Below are positions 25,387 to 35,692 of a stretch of DNA of 64,000 bases, one piece after another. The stretch comes from Thermoplasmatota archaeon. Its GTDB lineage: Archaea; Thermoplasmatota; Thermoplasmata; UBA10834. The notes under the pieces were generated by a model. The model saw only the letters and a list, made by a program, of their open reading frames with translations. It was not told the DNA's origin and made no database searches. Numbering within the stretch: position 1 is the stretch's first letter; every line of letters starts with the position of its first letter. The stretch is from the NCBI GenBank assembly GCA_018818785.1, contig JAHIRF010000011.1, positions 1 to 64,000 on the forward strand, written 5' to 3'. Both the position numbers and the translations under genes were made by a program.

Positions 25387-28300
25387 CTACGCTTGGGGTG
25401 GTGGTGGTTCTTCCGGCGGCGCCATGCCTTCCATTCCGCTGCCGCCTTCCATGACCATTCCTTCACCGCCCTTCTTCTTGCGCTTCATCAGCATCACAGC
25501 GGCCAAGATGGCCACGACCACAGCAATTCCGATTCCTGCGATCAGCAGCAAGCTGGTGCTCTTCTTCGCAACAGTGATGGTCTCGATGTCGCCATACAAT
25601 GTCTTGTTGTAATGGTCCTGGCCATCATCGGCTGTCACGTTGACTTTGAACACGCCGGCCGTATCAAAAGTGTGGTTGAAGTACACCAACACTCTCACCT
25701 GCGGATCGAGGTCGACATCCTCCTTGATGTCTGTCGTGCCGTCACCGAATTCTATTTTCACGGTGGAAGAATCTCCCTCAAAGTCACCGACGCTCACGGT
25801 GAACATGACGGTCTCTCCCGCGGTGATCTCATTCTTGTCCGCGTTCATCGTGGCAGTCGCTCTCTTGTTCGCTTCAACCACAGTCGCAGTCCGCTCTGCG
25901 CTGACATTGTGCCCCATTCCATCGTCCGCAGATATGGTCAGTTGGAACGAGCCTGTAGCGGTATATGTGTGGTTTGCTGCCCATGGTCGGTCCGCGGCAC
26001 CCATGGTCATAGGGGTGCCATCGCCCCAGTTGTACCATACCGTGATAGTGTCTCCATCCGCATCCGTGATGTCGACTGGTTGGTATTGCTGCGGCACGTT
26101 ATACACCGCGGTGAATGATGACTGCACCTCGAGGATCGGAGCGGCGTTCTCAATGACCACTACCGTGAACTCTGCAGACTCGTTGAACTCACCGTCGTAT
26201 GCATAGACTGTAACCATGTAGGTCCCAGGCTCGGCATAGGTGTGTTCAAACTCCGCATACTGTGCCTCATAGGTGCCGCCAGCTGTCGTCGCAGAGAGGT
26301 TGTTGCTCTCGTCTCCGAAGTCGATGGTCAGTACCAACACATCACCATTCGCATCCGATGCACTTGCGTTCAAGGTCGTAACGACATCGATGTTCACCGG
26401 ATATGGTGTCACATCGAGTTCGAACGAACCTGGGGCTACATTGATGCCCTCTGCAATCACTGCAATGCGTGTGTTGGACACATTGTGCCCTTTCCCATCA
26501 TCGACATAGACGGTGACAGTGTAATTCGCCTCGGTGTCCCATGTGTGCGATACCGTTGATGTCACGATCGCCCCAACCGTGCTCGGTGTGTTGACCGTGA
26601 CACTGTAGGTTCCGTCGTCCCAGTCCCAGGTGAAAGTCAGTATATCTGGGTCAACATCGGACGAACTTGCCTTGCACGTCAACGGCTGACCAGGTACTCC
26701 GTTCATCGCCTGAATGGCTGGAACCGTCGGCGGCTGGTTGACGACGATGTTGTATGCCCTAGTAGTCGAGACATTTGAGTCGCCGCCTTCTATCCCGCCA
26801 TAATCAAAGACCGAGATCTCCACACTGTATGCATCCGGAGTGGTCCATGCGTGAGTCACTGTGCTCGTGACCTGTTGTCCCACGGGTGTTGGCGCAGTCA
26901 CATTGTATGTGCCGTCGTCCCAGTCCCAGGTTATCTTCGCGCCATCCTGCCAGGATTCCAAATCAGTCGCCACAATGGTCCAGGTCGTCACTGCGTAGAC
27001 ATATGCCTGGCTCGTCGGGTTGCTGGCAAGGCTTATGATATTCGGCGCTTGGTTGACCTCTCCCTGGACTTCGACAACGGCTGTCCTAACTATGGGGTCT
27101 CTGAGTCCGGTCGTCGGATCAACATATTCGTCTGTGATTGATACATTGAGGTCATAGACACCTTCGATAGCATAGCCATGGCCCGCAGTAACCTCCGTTG
27201 GTGTGGTTGCACCGCTGACTGTATAGGAATTCGATTCACCATCGCCCCATTCGAATTCGACAATGATGTCGTCGCCTTCAGAATCGGAAACCTCGATGGT
27301 CACGAAGGGCGTTTCATCGGCTACGTATGTAACATACGACTCCTCTGGAACCGTGTTGAAGACTGGTGCTCTGTTCGTCACTTGCTTCACATTGAACCAT
27401 ATCCATAGTAGGTCGGATGCGACATTGAGGCCGGAATGCTCAGAAACTTCTCCCCAGTTGTCGAAATTCGCGTCAGTGTATCCATACAATCCGAGGTCGT
27501 AGTACGGTGGGTTCTCACAATACGAGTCATAGACCCACTGCTGCAGCTTGTCAAGGATCACTTTTCTCGCTCCAATGTCCAGAGTGTTCATCGCCAGGCT
27601 CATGTTCTGGTCGAAGGCTGAATAGGCTCCATCCAGTCCCCATTCCTCTGGAGCGTCCGTATAGTTGTCGTTACCATACCACCATGGTCCCATCGGCATC
27701 TGGCAGTTGTCGCCACCGGTCTCAATCTCAGAGGTGAGCCAGCAGCTGAGAGCGCCGCCCATCGGCTCAGGGCCCCAGCCCCAGTGCCAGACCCATATGT
27801 CATAGTCCGCCTTGTACCAGGCGACGTTGATCATGGTTATCTCTGATTCTGTGGTGTATACCAGACCTATGCCGGCTTCAGCTGCCCAGCCCTGCCATGC
27901 CTCCCCAATGGTCGCGTAGGTCGGGTCGGTGTCAGGTGCCTGGCATCGTATGCCTGTGAGCTCAGTGCCGGCAGGCACTCCGTAACCGTTGCCTGCTGCT
28001 GCCTCCCAGTAGCCATCACCGTCTGAATCGACATTCCATCCATGGCTGTTGAGCCATGCCTCGGCCGCCACGGGGTCGTAAGGCAACTGGTTCTGGATAT
28101 CTGCCTGCCAGAACCCTGGCTGCACAACAGATGATCCTATCTTGCCATATCCTTCAAGGGTCACGTTGACGATGTAATCCTTGTTCAGCGTCATCATAAT
28201 CGCTTTTCTGACATTCGGATCGTTCAACGCTGCATGATGGGAGCCATATGGCTTTTTCACGAAGCTAGCTGGAATCGCGTTGATTGCGATATCGCAGATG

Positions 28301-29214
28301 CCGGGTTCCTGGACCGCGGCCTTATAGACGTTAACACTCGCCCCTGCACCCAGGGCTTCCAAGAACGATCTCATGTCTCCGGTGAGGACAGCGAAGTCCT
28401 GCACACCAGAGTTTATGTCCTGGGTCAATCCCTGTGTCGAGGTATAGACGGTGTAGAGTATACCATCGATCTTGACGGTCCTCTCTGCACCATAGTCTGA
28501 AGTGCCATGGTAGTTTGGCGCGGTCATGTACTTGTACCACGAACCCTTTAGATATGATTCGAAGACGAATGGTCCGCTACCGACCAATTCTCCAGGGTTC
28601 ATCGAAGCCAATGCGTTCGGGTAGGTTTCCCAAAGGTACTTCGGCACGATAGGCATGGATGCGATATCATCGATCAAGGTCGCCTTCGCGTAAGGCGTAT
28701 CCATGCTGAAAGCGTAGTTATTGACCTTGGTTATGTTGCTTACTTCTTCCAGATACCAATCGAAAGTCGCTCCAGTGTTGTCCTTCATTGTCTGGAATGA
28801 GAATACCACATCGTCTGCAGTAAGTGGATGGGAAGTATCATCGATGTTAGCCGCGTTCCTGAAGTATGCGGTATCCGTGATGTTGATGGTGGTCGTCATC
28901 ACACCAGTCGTCGGATTGACGCGCTGGTAGTATCCGGTCGCCAAATCATATACAGGTCCGTTCCAGTTCTGGTCGTAAGTGAAAAGCGCACTGTACACCA
29001 GATAGCAGGCGACATAGTCTTCTACCATCTCGATGGCGAGCGGATTCCAATTGACGATTTCGCTCAACCATCCTACACCAACATATCCTTCATCTGCCGC
29101 GCTTACTGTTCCGGTCGCAGGCGATCCGGTGATGAACACTGACATGGCCGATACGGTCAGTACCATCACTATCATGATCGCCAGCGCACGCATAGTTTTT
29201 AAACCAATCCTCAT
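25387..29214 (-). CDS. Peptide ABC substrate-binding protein fused to about six PKD domains, C-terminal TM
   Basis: SBP family 5 features (VRKAIMMTLNKDYIVN, AEAWLNSHGW) then WGDGES, WDDGTYN, WDDGTYS, FGDESN, WGDGTP, FGDGTT and a C-terminal TM with basic stretch. Confidence 0.92.
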   Translation of the reverse strand: MRIGLKTMRALAIMIVMVLTVSAMSVFITGSPATGTVSAADEGYVGVGWLSEIVNWNPLAIEMVEDYVACYLVYSALFTYDQNWNGPVYDLATGYYQRVNPTTGVMTTTINITDTAYFRNAANIDDTSHPLTADDVVFSFQTMKDNTGATFDWYLEEVSNITKVNNYAFSMDTPYAKATLIDDIASMPIVPKYLWETYPNALASMNPGELVGSGPFVFESYLKGSWYKYMTAPNYHGTSDYGAERTVKIDGILYTVYTSTQGLTQDINSGVQDFAVLTGDMRSFLEALGAGASVNVYKAAVQEPGICDIAINAIPASFVKKPYGSHHAALNDPNVRKAIMMTLNKDYIVNVTLEGYGKIGSSVVQPGFWQADIQNQLPYDPVAAEAWLNSHGWNVDSDGDGYWEAAAGNGYGVPAGTELTGIRCQAPDTDPTYATIGEAWQGWAAEAGIGLVYTTESEITMINVAWYKADYDIWVWHWGWGPEPMGGALSCWLTSEIETGGDNCQMPMGPWWYGNDNYTDAPEEWGLDGAYSAFDQNMSLAMNTLDIGARKVILDKLQQWVYDSYCENPPYYDLGLYGYTDANFDNWGEVSEHSGLNVASDLLWIWFNVKQVTNRAPVFNTVPEESYVTYVADETPFVTIEVSDSEGDDIIVEFEWGDGESNSYTVSGATTPTEVTAGHGYAIEGVYDLNVSITDEYVDPTTGLRDPIVRTAVVEVQGEVNQAPNIISLASNPTSQAYVYAVTTWTIVATDLESWQDGAKITWDWDDGTYNVTAPTPVGQQVTSTVTHAWTTPDAYSVEISVFDYGGIEGGDSNVSTTRAYNIVVNQPPTVPAIQAMNGVPGQPLTCKASSSDVDPDILTFTWDWDDGTYSVTVNTPSTVGAIVTSTVSHTWDTEANYTVTVYVDDGKGHNVSNTRIAVIAEGINVAPGSFELDVTPYPVNIDVVTTLNASASDANGDVLVLTIDFGDESNNLSATTAGGTYEAQYAEFEHTYAEPGTYMVTVYAYDGEFNESAEFTVVVIENAAPILEVQSSFTAVYNVPQQYQPVDITDADGDTITVWYNWGDGTPMTMGAADRPWAANHTYTATGSFQLTISADDGMGHNVSAERTATVVEANKRATATMNADKNEITAGETVMFTVSVGDFEGDSSTVKIEFGDGTTDIKEDVDLDPQVRVLVYFNHTFDTAGVFKVNVTADDGQDHYNKTLYGDIETITVAKKSTSLLLIAGIGIAVVVAILAAVMLMKRKKKGGEGMVMEGGSGMEGMAPPEEPPPPQA

Positions 29215-29534
29215 ACAAACAGTCCCCTTGCTGTCCTACAGTTCCCCAATACGCTTGACAAGGCCAAATGCCAATATCTGGCCCCCTATATCGCGGGGAT
29301 TAGACTTGATGCTATATAAATGATTTGCGCACGGGCGCGGCGTGACCGAATTTTATCTGAATAGCATTGTCCACATAGGGTCATCACGATGTTTACTATG
29401 ATTCCCAGAGATGCTTCTAGAGTTCGATGCTGGACGGCGTCTGATGATATGAGTCTACGTCGGAGAGACCTCTGCGTGTTCGAATAAAATACAATCCCTA
29501 CGAAATTCGGACGAGTCGCCGGATATCTCACGAT

Positions 29535-30944
29535 CTATACATGCTTCGACGAAACCTCGCAATATTTCCAAAACACCGTGATAACGCTCTTCTCGAAATC
29601 CTTCATCCCCTTCACGACCGCGAACTCGTTCGGTGCGTGAGCCCGTCCACCGTGTCCGAGCCCCGCACAGGTCCATGGAACCCCCAGGACTTGATCGAAG
29701 AGGTAGTATGGTGCCGATCCGGCATGCATCGGCCAAACCTCCGGCTCCTTTCCATGATATCTCATCGCCTCGACGCACGCTTTGGATACATCGGCTGTCG
29801 GTGATACTTTCGACCAGGGGTAATCCTCATAGTTCCTCATCTTCACGTCCGTGAAACCCCTCCTCTTCAGATGTTCCATGACCTTCGCCCTGGTCTTCTC
29901 GATGGTCATGTCCGGGACTGTCCTGATGTCGATCTTCGCCTTCGCCCTCGGCGGCAACACCGTCTTCGTGCCATCCTCGGTGAACCCTGCGAGTAGCCCA
30001 TCTATGTTGACCGAGGGCTCGAACAGATACTTCTTGAGCATCTCCTCCTTGCCCCCATCGGCCTTGAACTTGCTCGCCCCAAGATCCTTCCTGTACGCAT
30101 CCGGGTCGAACTTCTTCGCGAGTTCCTTGACCAGTTCCAGGTCCTCTGGGCTGGGAGGGCGCACATCATCCCACAATCCGTCGATCGCAGGTTGCTGATT
30201 CTCGTCGACCATGGTCGATATAGCATGCACGAGCCTCCACACGGGGCTGTGTATCCACACGGCCTCGCTACTATGGACCTCGCCTTCCATGGGACCCCCC
30301 GTCTGTTCCGTCCCCTCGGCCACAAGGTCGAAATAGACGCAACCTTTCATTCCGAAGGATATCACGGGGACCCCGTCGGCGTTCTCGCCATAATCGAAGG
30401 TGAAGGCTGCATCGGCCTTCGACAGCTTCTCCCTGTTCTTATTCACATAACCAGGCAGGCTGAGCCCGCCTAATTCTTCCTCGCCTTCTATTAGGAAATG
30501 AACGTTCATGGGCATCTCATCATTGTCCACCATCGTTCGGATGGCCAGGAGTGATCCCGCGAGCGCGCCCTTCGAATTGGCGACTCCCCGGTTCACCAGG
30601 ACCTCCCCGTAGGGTTCCTTCCCGACTATGGTCGCCCCGAACGGCGGATGGTCCCATTCTTCGATGTCCCCCACTGGCATGACATCGTACATGCCGTACA
30701 TCAGAGCGGTCTTCTCTGCCCCGATATCGAGGTGTCCCGTGACCAGCGGATGGCTGTTCTTCCCACCTCTGAAGAGTCTCGGCTCGGCCCCTAGTTTCGA
30801 GATCATCTCCCCCACAGCGTGGGCGCTCTCCTCGATCCCCTCACCTGTCATCGAGACGCTTGGGATTCGCAGCAATTTCCGCGTCTCGTTCAGATGCTGG
30901 TCCCAGGACTGGTCTATCTTGCTGTGAAGCTTCTTCAGAGTCAT
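29535..30944 (-). CDS. M20 family dipeptidase/deacylase
   Basis: TALMYGMYDVMPVG, NRGVANSKGALAG, FLIEGEEELGG. Confidence 0.92.
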   Translation of the reverse strand: MTLKKLHSKIDQSWDQHLNETRKLLRIPSVSMTGEGIEESAHAVGEMISKLGAEPRLFRGGKNSHPLVTGHLDIGAEKTALMYGMYDVMPVGDIEEWDHPPFGATIVGKEPYGEVLVNRGVANSKGALAGSLLAIRTMVDNDEMPMNVHFLIEGEEELGGLSLPGYVNKNREKLSKADAAFTFDYGENADGVPVISFGMKGCVYFDLVAEGTEQTGGPMEGEVHSSEAVWIHSPVWRLVHAISTMVDENQQPAIDGLWDDVRPPSPEDLELVKELAKKFDPDAYRKDLGASKFKADGGKEEMLKKYLFEPSVNIDGLLAGFTEDGTKTVLPPRAKAKIDIRTVPDMTIEKTRAKVMEHLKRRGFTDVKMRNYEDYPWSKVSPTADVSKACVEAMRYHGKEPEVWPMHAGSAPYYLFDQVLGVPWTCAGLGHGGRAHAPNEFAVVKGMKDFEKSVITVFWKYCEVSSKHV

Positions 30945-30987
30945 CGACCCAACTCCTCAGGACGGAGTATCGGCTATGATGTCCGTT

Positions 30988-31182
30988 TCAGTTGCCCAGG
31001 AACCTCGGCTTGGAGGCCCTCTCGTTCTTGACTATCTGCTGGATGGGCCCGTTGTGACACTTCACAGCACTCTCCTCGTCAGAATAAACCTTGCCGCATG
31101 TGAAGCACTTGTACATCGTCTGGGTCATGTGGGCATCTCCTAAACTGGTCTCCGTGTCCTGCTGCTTCCGCATCAGCGACAT
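30988..31182 (-). CDS. Small zinc-ribbon protein
   Basis: MYKCFTCGKVYSDEESAVKCH. Confidence 0.6.
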   Translation of the reverse strand: MSLMRKQQDTETSLGDAHMTQTMYKCFTCGKVYSDEESAVKCHNGPIQQIVKNERASKPRFLGN

Positions 31183-31210
31183 GGATAATTAATCTTGTCA
31201 GTTGCGGTCA

Positions 31211-31495
31211 TCAGGATAGATGCTTCGCCAGGGCGTTCTTCGCCTCCGCCGTGAGTTCTGCATCCTGTTTTCCCAGGGTCTCCTGGAGGGCTGCCAATGT
31301 GACCGGGTCTTTCAAGAACACAGGGATGTAGCTCGTGGTCGTATCGATCACGAGCACGGCCACCAACTCGTTCTCTTCCAGTTTCCTTTCTTCGATCATA
31401 GCCTTGAACTCGACGAAAGGTCGGATGTCCGGAGGTACATTCTTCACCTCCGTGATGGTCACAAGGTTTGTTTTGTACATCTCCGGACACCTCAT
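31211..31495 (-). CDS. Small hypothetical protein downstream of hdrB
   Basis: MRCPEMYKTNLVTITEVKNVPPDIRPFVEF...; starts 5 nt after the hdrB stop; the ORF-track upstream extension is unlikely. Confidence 0.6.
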   Translation of the reverse strand: MRCPEMYKTNLVTITEVKNVPPDIRPFVEFKAMIEERKLEENELVAVLVIDTTTSYIPVFLKDPVTLAALQETLGKQDAELTAEAKNALAKHLS

Positions 31496-31500
31496 GGTTT

Positions 31501-32352
31501 CTACAGGTTTACCTTGGTCTGGTGCACTTCCAGTCCGAGCTTCTCCTTGTCCATGCCGAACGCAAGTCCCAGGAGCTGTGATAGGTGCAGCACCGGCGTG
31601 TGATACTCCTTCAGCTGCATCTGACCGACATCGTACTGCAGGTGACAGAACGGACAGCAATCGACGATGACTTCCGCTCCGGCGGCCTTCATGTTGTCCA
31701 GGTTCTCCTTCGTCATCTTGAGTGCGACATCCGGTGTCCTCGCCCTGACACCGCCGCCTGCTCCGCAGCAGGTGCCCTTGTCCTTGTACGGCACGCTCGT
31801 CATGCCCGCAGCCTCGACGATGTCGTCGAACACATGGGGTCTTTCCGCGTCGTCGATCTTCTTGATGTTGCTGGGCTTCAGGAAGTGGCAGCCATAGTGG
31901 ACGGCGGCCTTGAGGTTCTTCCCTCCCTTCGCCTTCGCCCTTACGGCCTCGACGCCGATGTCTTTGTAGATGAGTTCCACGAAGTGTCTCACGTTGACCG
32001 TGCCGTTGTACTCCATCCCCGTGGCGTCCTTCAATATCTTGTTGACCTTCTTGCGGAGCTCAGGGTCATGGTTGAGCTTGTGCGCGACCTCGAACAGGGT
32101 GTCGAAGCATCCGTTGCAGATCGTGAGTATGTCCATGCCCATCCTCTCTGCGATCGCGAGGTTCCTTGCTCCGACGCTCATCCAATACATCTGGTCGAAC
32201 GACCTCATGACACCTGGAGCGGGGCAGCAGCTGGCCCCCTTCATGTCCTCGAGTTCGACGCCCAATGATTCCAAGACCTGTCTCGTGGAGCTCTCTATCC
32301 CGGGATATCTGAGCGGCATGATGCATCCAAGGAAGAATGCGTATTTCGTCAT
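31501..32352 (-). CDS. hdrB: CoB-CoM heterodisulfide reductase subunit B-like (two CCG domains)
   Basis: FFLGCIMPLRYPGIE, ASCCPAPGV, TCCGAGGGVRA, VDCCPFC. Confidence 0.9.
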   Translation of the reverse strand: MTKYAFFLGCIMPLRYPGIESSTRQVLESLGVELEDMKGASCCPAPGVMRSFDQMYWMSVGARNLAIAERMGMDILTICNGCFDTLFEVAHKLNHDPELRKKVNKILKDATGMEYNGTVNVRHFVELIYKDIGVEAVRAKAKGGKNLKAAVHYGCHFLKPSNIKKIDDAERPHVFDDIVEAAGMTSVPYKDKGTCCGAGGGVRARTPDVALKMTKENLDNMKAAGAEVIVDCCPFCHLQYDVGQMQLKEYHTPVLHLSQLLGLAFGMDKEKLGLEVHQTKVNL

Positions 32353-32353
32353 C

Positions 32354-32875
32354 TCACTTGCCTCCTGTCACTAGCTTGTCGAATCCGCACAGCGCGCTGA
32401 TCTTCTTCACTTCCTCCAGAGCCTTGGGGTCTGAGAAGACCGTCGGCGGGGTCTCGAGCAGTCCGAGCTTCTTCCTCAATGCCTTGTCCTCGTCCCTGAG
32501 GGACACGAGGTGGCCTGTCTTCGATATCAGTTCCGCGACCTTCCGGTGCGGTTCTGCCATGTATCCTTTCCTGACGGCCATGTTCCTGAGGGCCATTATG
32601 ATGTCGACGATCTCGACACCCCTCGGGCACCTCTCATAGCACGTGTAACAGGTGGTGCAGAGCCAGAGATCATCGGATGGCAGTACATCCTCCTCGAATC
32701 CCAGCTGCGCCCTCCTGACGACCTTCCTCACCCTGAAGGCGGTCTGCCTTCCGGATGGGCAGCTGCCTGTGCAGGTGCCGCATTGGAAACAGAGATTGAC
32801 CGTCTTGCCTCCCGCCTCTACTACTTTACGTGTGAATTCCGGATTTGGTTCCTTAGCTTCCGCCAAAAGACTCAC
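32354..32875 (-). CDS. hdrC: CoB-CoM heterodisulfide reductase subunit C-like
   Basis: CFQCGTCTGSCPSGR, CTTCYTCYERCPRGV; directly upstream of hdrB. Confidence 0.9.
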   Translation of the reverse strand: MSLLAEAKEPNPEFTRKVVEAGGKTVNLCFQCGTCTGSCPSGRQTAFRVRKVVRRAQLGFEEDVLPSDDLWLCTTCYTCYERCPRGVEIVDIIMALRNMAVRKGYMAEPHRKVAELISKTGHLVSLRDEDKALRKKLGLLETPPTVFSDPKALEEVKKISALCGFDKLVTGGK

Positions 32876-32930
32876 CGGGCGAGGAACCGATGCCGCCGTA
32901 TATGAGCGTTTTGCTGAAATGGGTCATGCA

Positions 32931-33752
32931 TTATCCTTTCGGATAAAGCCCTGCTCTCCTGGCCTCATCGATGAACGCGGTGACATCCGCATGGTACGAG
33001 AACGGGATCGCCATGATCGAATGGATCGACCATCTCTGTTCGGTTGCATCCTTCGCTTTCACTATGCCTCTCCTGACGAGGCTTCGGTTGACGAAGTAGC
33101 TCAGTTCGGTAGAGTCTAGCATCGCGGGTTCGAATGCCTTGAAGATGATCCGGTGTTCGACCTTCTTCTCTTCCAGATATCGGAACCCCAACCTCTGCGC
33201 TCCGAATGCCAGATCCAGATATCTCGGGCCTGAATCTCTGTGCAGGAGCAGATCGTTGCCCACCTCAGTTCCAACGACCTCCTGGGACCGTTCCATTGCG
33301 AAGAGCGCATCGTCCAGGATCATGCAGTCCACGATCCCCTGATCCGCCATCCTCAGGTTCTCCTCGTCGGTCGAGATCCATATGCTGCAATCGATCCCCT
33401 TCTTCGAGAGCGCCGTGGCCGCGGTCAGGAGGCAGCTCTCCGAAACGAGGGTGCCAGCGACCTTCAGTTGCGGTTGGTCGTCGAGCCTCTTCTCATATGA
33501 TTCGAATCTATCAATGAGTTCCATGCCTTGGACTGTCAGCTTCGATCCTTTGCTGTTCGATTTGACGAGCGACGTCCCGATCTTCGCTTCCGCTTCCCTT
33601 ACGTACTTATACAATACAGGTGTCGATATCCCCAACTCTTCCGCGGCCTTCTTCATACTGCCCTTTCTCTTCAGGGCGGATATCGCCTCCAATTGTCTCC
33701 GGGTGATGTTCTCGCCATCGACCACCAGTGTCGCGCGGGCCCGCACATTCAT
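32931..33752 (-). CDS. ModE-like wHTH regulator with PBP-like C-terminal domain
   Basis: RRQLEAISALKRKGSMKKAAEELGISTPVLYKYVREAEAKIGTSLV. Confidence 0.78.
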   Translation of the reverse strand: MNVRARATLVVDGENITRRQLEAISALKRKGSMKKAAEELGISTPVLYKYVREAEAKIGTSLVKSNSKGSKLTVQGMELIDRFESYEKRLDDQPQLKVAGTLVSESCLLTAATALSKKGIDCSIWISTDEENLRMADQGIVDCMILDDALFAMERSQEVVGTEVGNDLLLHRDSGPRYLDLAFGAQRLGFRYLEEKKVEHRIIFKAFEPAMLDSTELSYFVNRSLVRRGIVKAKDATEQRWSIHSIMAIPFSYHADVTAFIDEARRAGLYPKG

Positions 33753-33755
33753 GGC

Positions 33756-34913
33756 TCATCTCCTCCTTCGGAGGCCGTATGTGCTCAGAAGCAGCATCGC
33801 AGCGGCGAAGCAGACCAAGACGGTGACCTCGGGCCATACCTCTCCCAGCCCCCATCCCCTGATCATGATGGACCGGCACCCCTCGACCGCGTAGGTCAAC
33901 GGTATGAAGTTCGAGACGGGTCTCAGAAGGTCAGGTACCGCCTCGAGCGGCCAGAACACACCCGCCAGTAGGATGGAAGGGAAGAGTATGAGTGGCATGA
34001 ACTGGACTGCCTGGAACTCGTTCTTCGCTATTGATGACAGGAGGAATCCCAAACCCTGATTCCCGACGCCCAGCAGGAAGACCACGAGGAGCACTAGGAG
34101 GGCGCTGCCGACTATCTGCACTTGGAACAGCAGTATCGCCGTGGAGAGTATCACCAGCGACTGGATGAGTCCAACCACGCCCAGTGCGACCGCATATCCT
34201 GCGACTATCTCCCCTTCTGTCAAAGGTGTTGTGAGCAGACGGTCGAGGGTCCCCGTCGACCGTTCGTGCACGAACGATATGATCGATAGCATGAATGTCA
34301 CCATCATCGCGGCGAGACCCATGACCCCGGGTGCGAAGAAGTCTATGAACTCCGCATCCTCTCCGTATACCATGTCCTGGGAGATGAGCACGGGTGATGC
34401 GATGTCGTATTGGGTGAGCAGGACCCGCTGTACGGTCGTCTGGACTTCGGTTATTATCGCGCTGGCTATGTTCGGATTGCTCGCATCGATGTATATCCAC
34501 AATATCCCCTGGATGCTTGACAAGTAATCCGCGGGTCCATCGATCGCCGATTCCACGTTGCTCGAGAAGTTCTGTGGGAAGACGATCACGGCCCATGCGT
34601 CTCCGTTCCTCACATTGTCGACAACACTGTCGACCGATTGGGCGTATCCATCCGGCCAGGACGGCTCAAGGGTCCTCAGGACATCCCTCGATTGCAGTTC
34701 ATCGATCATCGAGGCAGATGCGGAACCGTTGACCGTTCCCTCGTCGAGATTGACGACGTATACGGAAATGTCCTTCAGCTCCCCACCGAATGTGTAGCCG
34801 AAGATCGCTATCATGAAGAGCGGCATGAGTACGAGGAATCCTGCGGTCCTTCGATCGTGCTTCAACGACCTCAGGGTCTTCCTTGCGACTGCCGTCACGC
34901 GTTTGAGTTTCAT
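33756..34913 (-). CDS. ABC-2 type transporter permease
   Basis: ERSTGTLDRLLTTPLTEGEIVAGYA; start MKLKRV. Confidence 0.9.
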   Translation of the reverse strand: MKLKRVTAVARKTLRSLKHDRRTAGFLVLMPLFMIAIFGYTFGGELKDISVYVVNLDEGTVNGSASASMIDELQSRDVLRTLEPSWPDGYAQSVDSVVDNVRNGDAWAVIVFPQNFSSNVESAIDGPADYLSSIQGILWIYIDASNPNIASAIITEVQTTVQRVLLTQYDIASPVLISQDMVYGEDAEFIDFFAPGVMGLAAMMVTFMLSIISFVHERSTGTLDRLLTTPLTEGEIVAGYAVALGVVGLIQSLVILSTAILLFQVQIVGSALLVLLVVFLLGVGNQGLGFLLSSIAKNEFQAVQFMPLILFPSILLAGVFWPLEAVPDLLRPVSNFIPLTYAVEGCRSIMIRGWGLGEVWPEVTVLVCFAAAMLLLSTYGLRRRR

Positions 34914-35692
34914 TCCGCTACCCCCTTCGAGAATGCCATGAACGCATCCTCCAGATTGGATGTCGATGATCTGTCCATCAGGTCTCGCGGTGATCCTTCG
35001 GCTATGAGCTTCCCCTGTCTCATCATCCCCACGATATCGCATCTCACTGCTTCGTCCATGTAGTGTGTTGTGATGACGACCGTCCTTCCTCGTGCCTTGA
35101 GATCGTCGAAGTGATGCCAGAACCCCATCCTCAGTTCTGGGTCCACGCCGACCGTTGGTTCATCCAAGAAAAGGACCTCTGGGTCGTGCATCATCGCACA
35201 GGCTAGGGAGACCCTGTGTTTCATCCCTCCACTCAGCTGGGACGCGAGGCTATCTCCCCGGTCGCTGAGGTCGACCATCGAAAGCAGTTCCTCCTGCCTC
35301 TCGAGCAGTCTCTCTTGGCCCATGGAGTAGATGCTGCCGAAGAGCTGCAGGTTCTCCGATACCGTCAGGTCTGTGTATATCGCCATTTCCTGTGGCATGT
35401 ACCCTATGTCTGAAATCCTCCCCTTCAACGGGATGCGCTCACCAAGGACCTCTGCGGTTCCCGAGCTAGGTTTAAGCAGACCCACGAGCATCTTTATCGT
35501 TGTCGTCTTGCCAGATCCATTCGGCCCGATCATGCCATATAGGGTCCCTTTTCCGATCGTTAGGTCCAGATCATCCACTGCGACCAGGTCATCGAACTCC
35601 TTTCTAAGCTGCCGAGTCACGATAGCGCGTCCATCTTGAGACGCGTCCCCCTCGCGTGTGGCACCCACCATCTTCACACTCCTTTTCCTCAT
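34910..35692 (-). CDS. ABC transporter ATP-binding protein
   Basis: GPNGSGKTTTIKML, LSGGMKHRVSLACAMMHDPEVLFLDEPTVGVDP. Confidence 0.95.
   Translation of the reverse strand: MRKRSVKMVGATREGDASQDGRAIVTRQLRKEFDDLVAVDDLDLTIGKGTLYGMIGPNGSGKTTTIKMLVGLLKPSSGTAEVLGERIPLKGRISDIGYMPQEMAIYTDLTVSENLQLFGSIYSMGQERLLERQEELLSMVDLSDRGDSLASQLSGGMKHRVSLACAMMHDPEVLFLDEPTVGVDPELRMGFWHHFDDLKARGRTVVITTHYMDEAVRCDIVGMMRQGKLIAEGSPRDLMDRSSTSNLEDAFMAFSKGVAE

Noticed and set aside
25339-26206. Plus-strand ORFs opposite the PKD-SBP gene
   Set aside because: Shadow ORFs arising from codon bias of the opposite-strand repeats.
31495-31660. N-terminal extension of the small gene downstream of hdrB in the ORF track
   Set aside because: It overlaps hdrB out of frame; internal ATG at 31495 gives a more plausible start.
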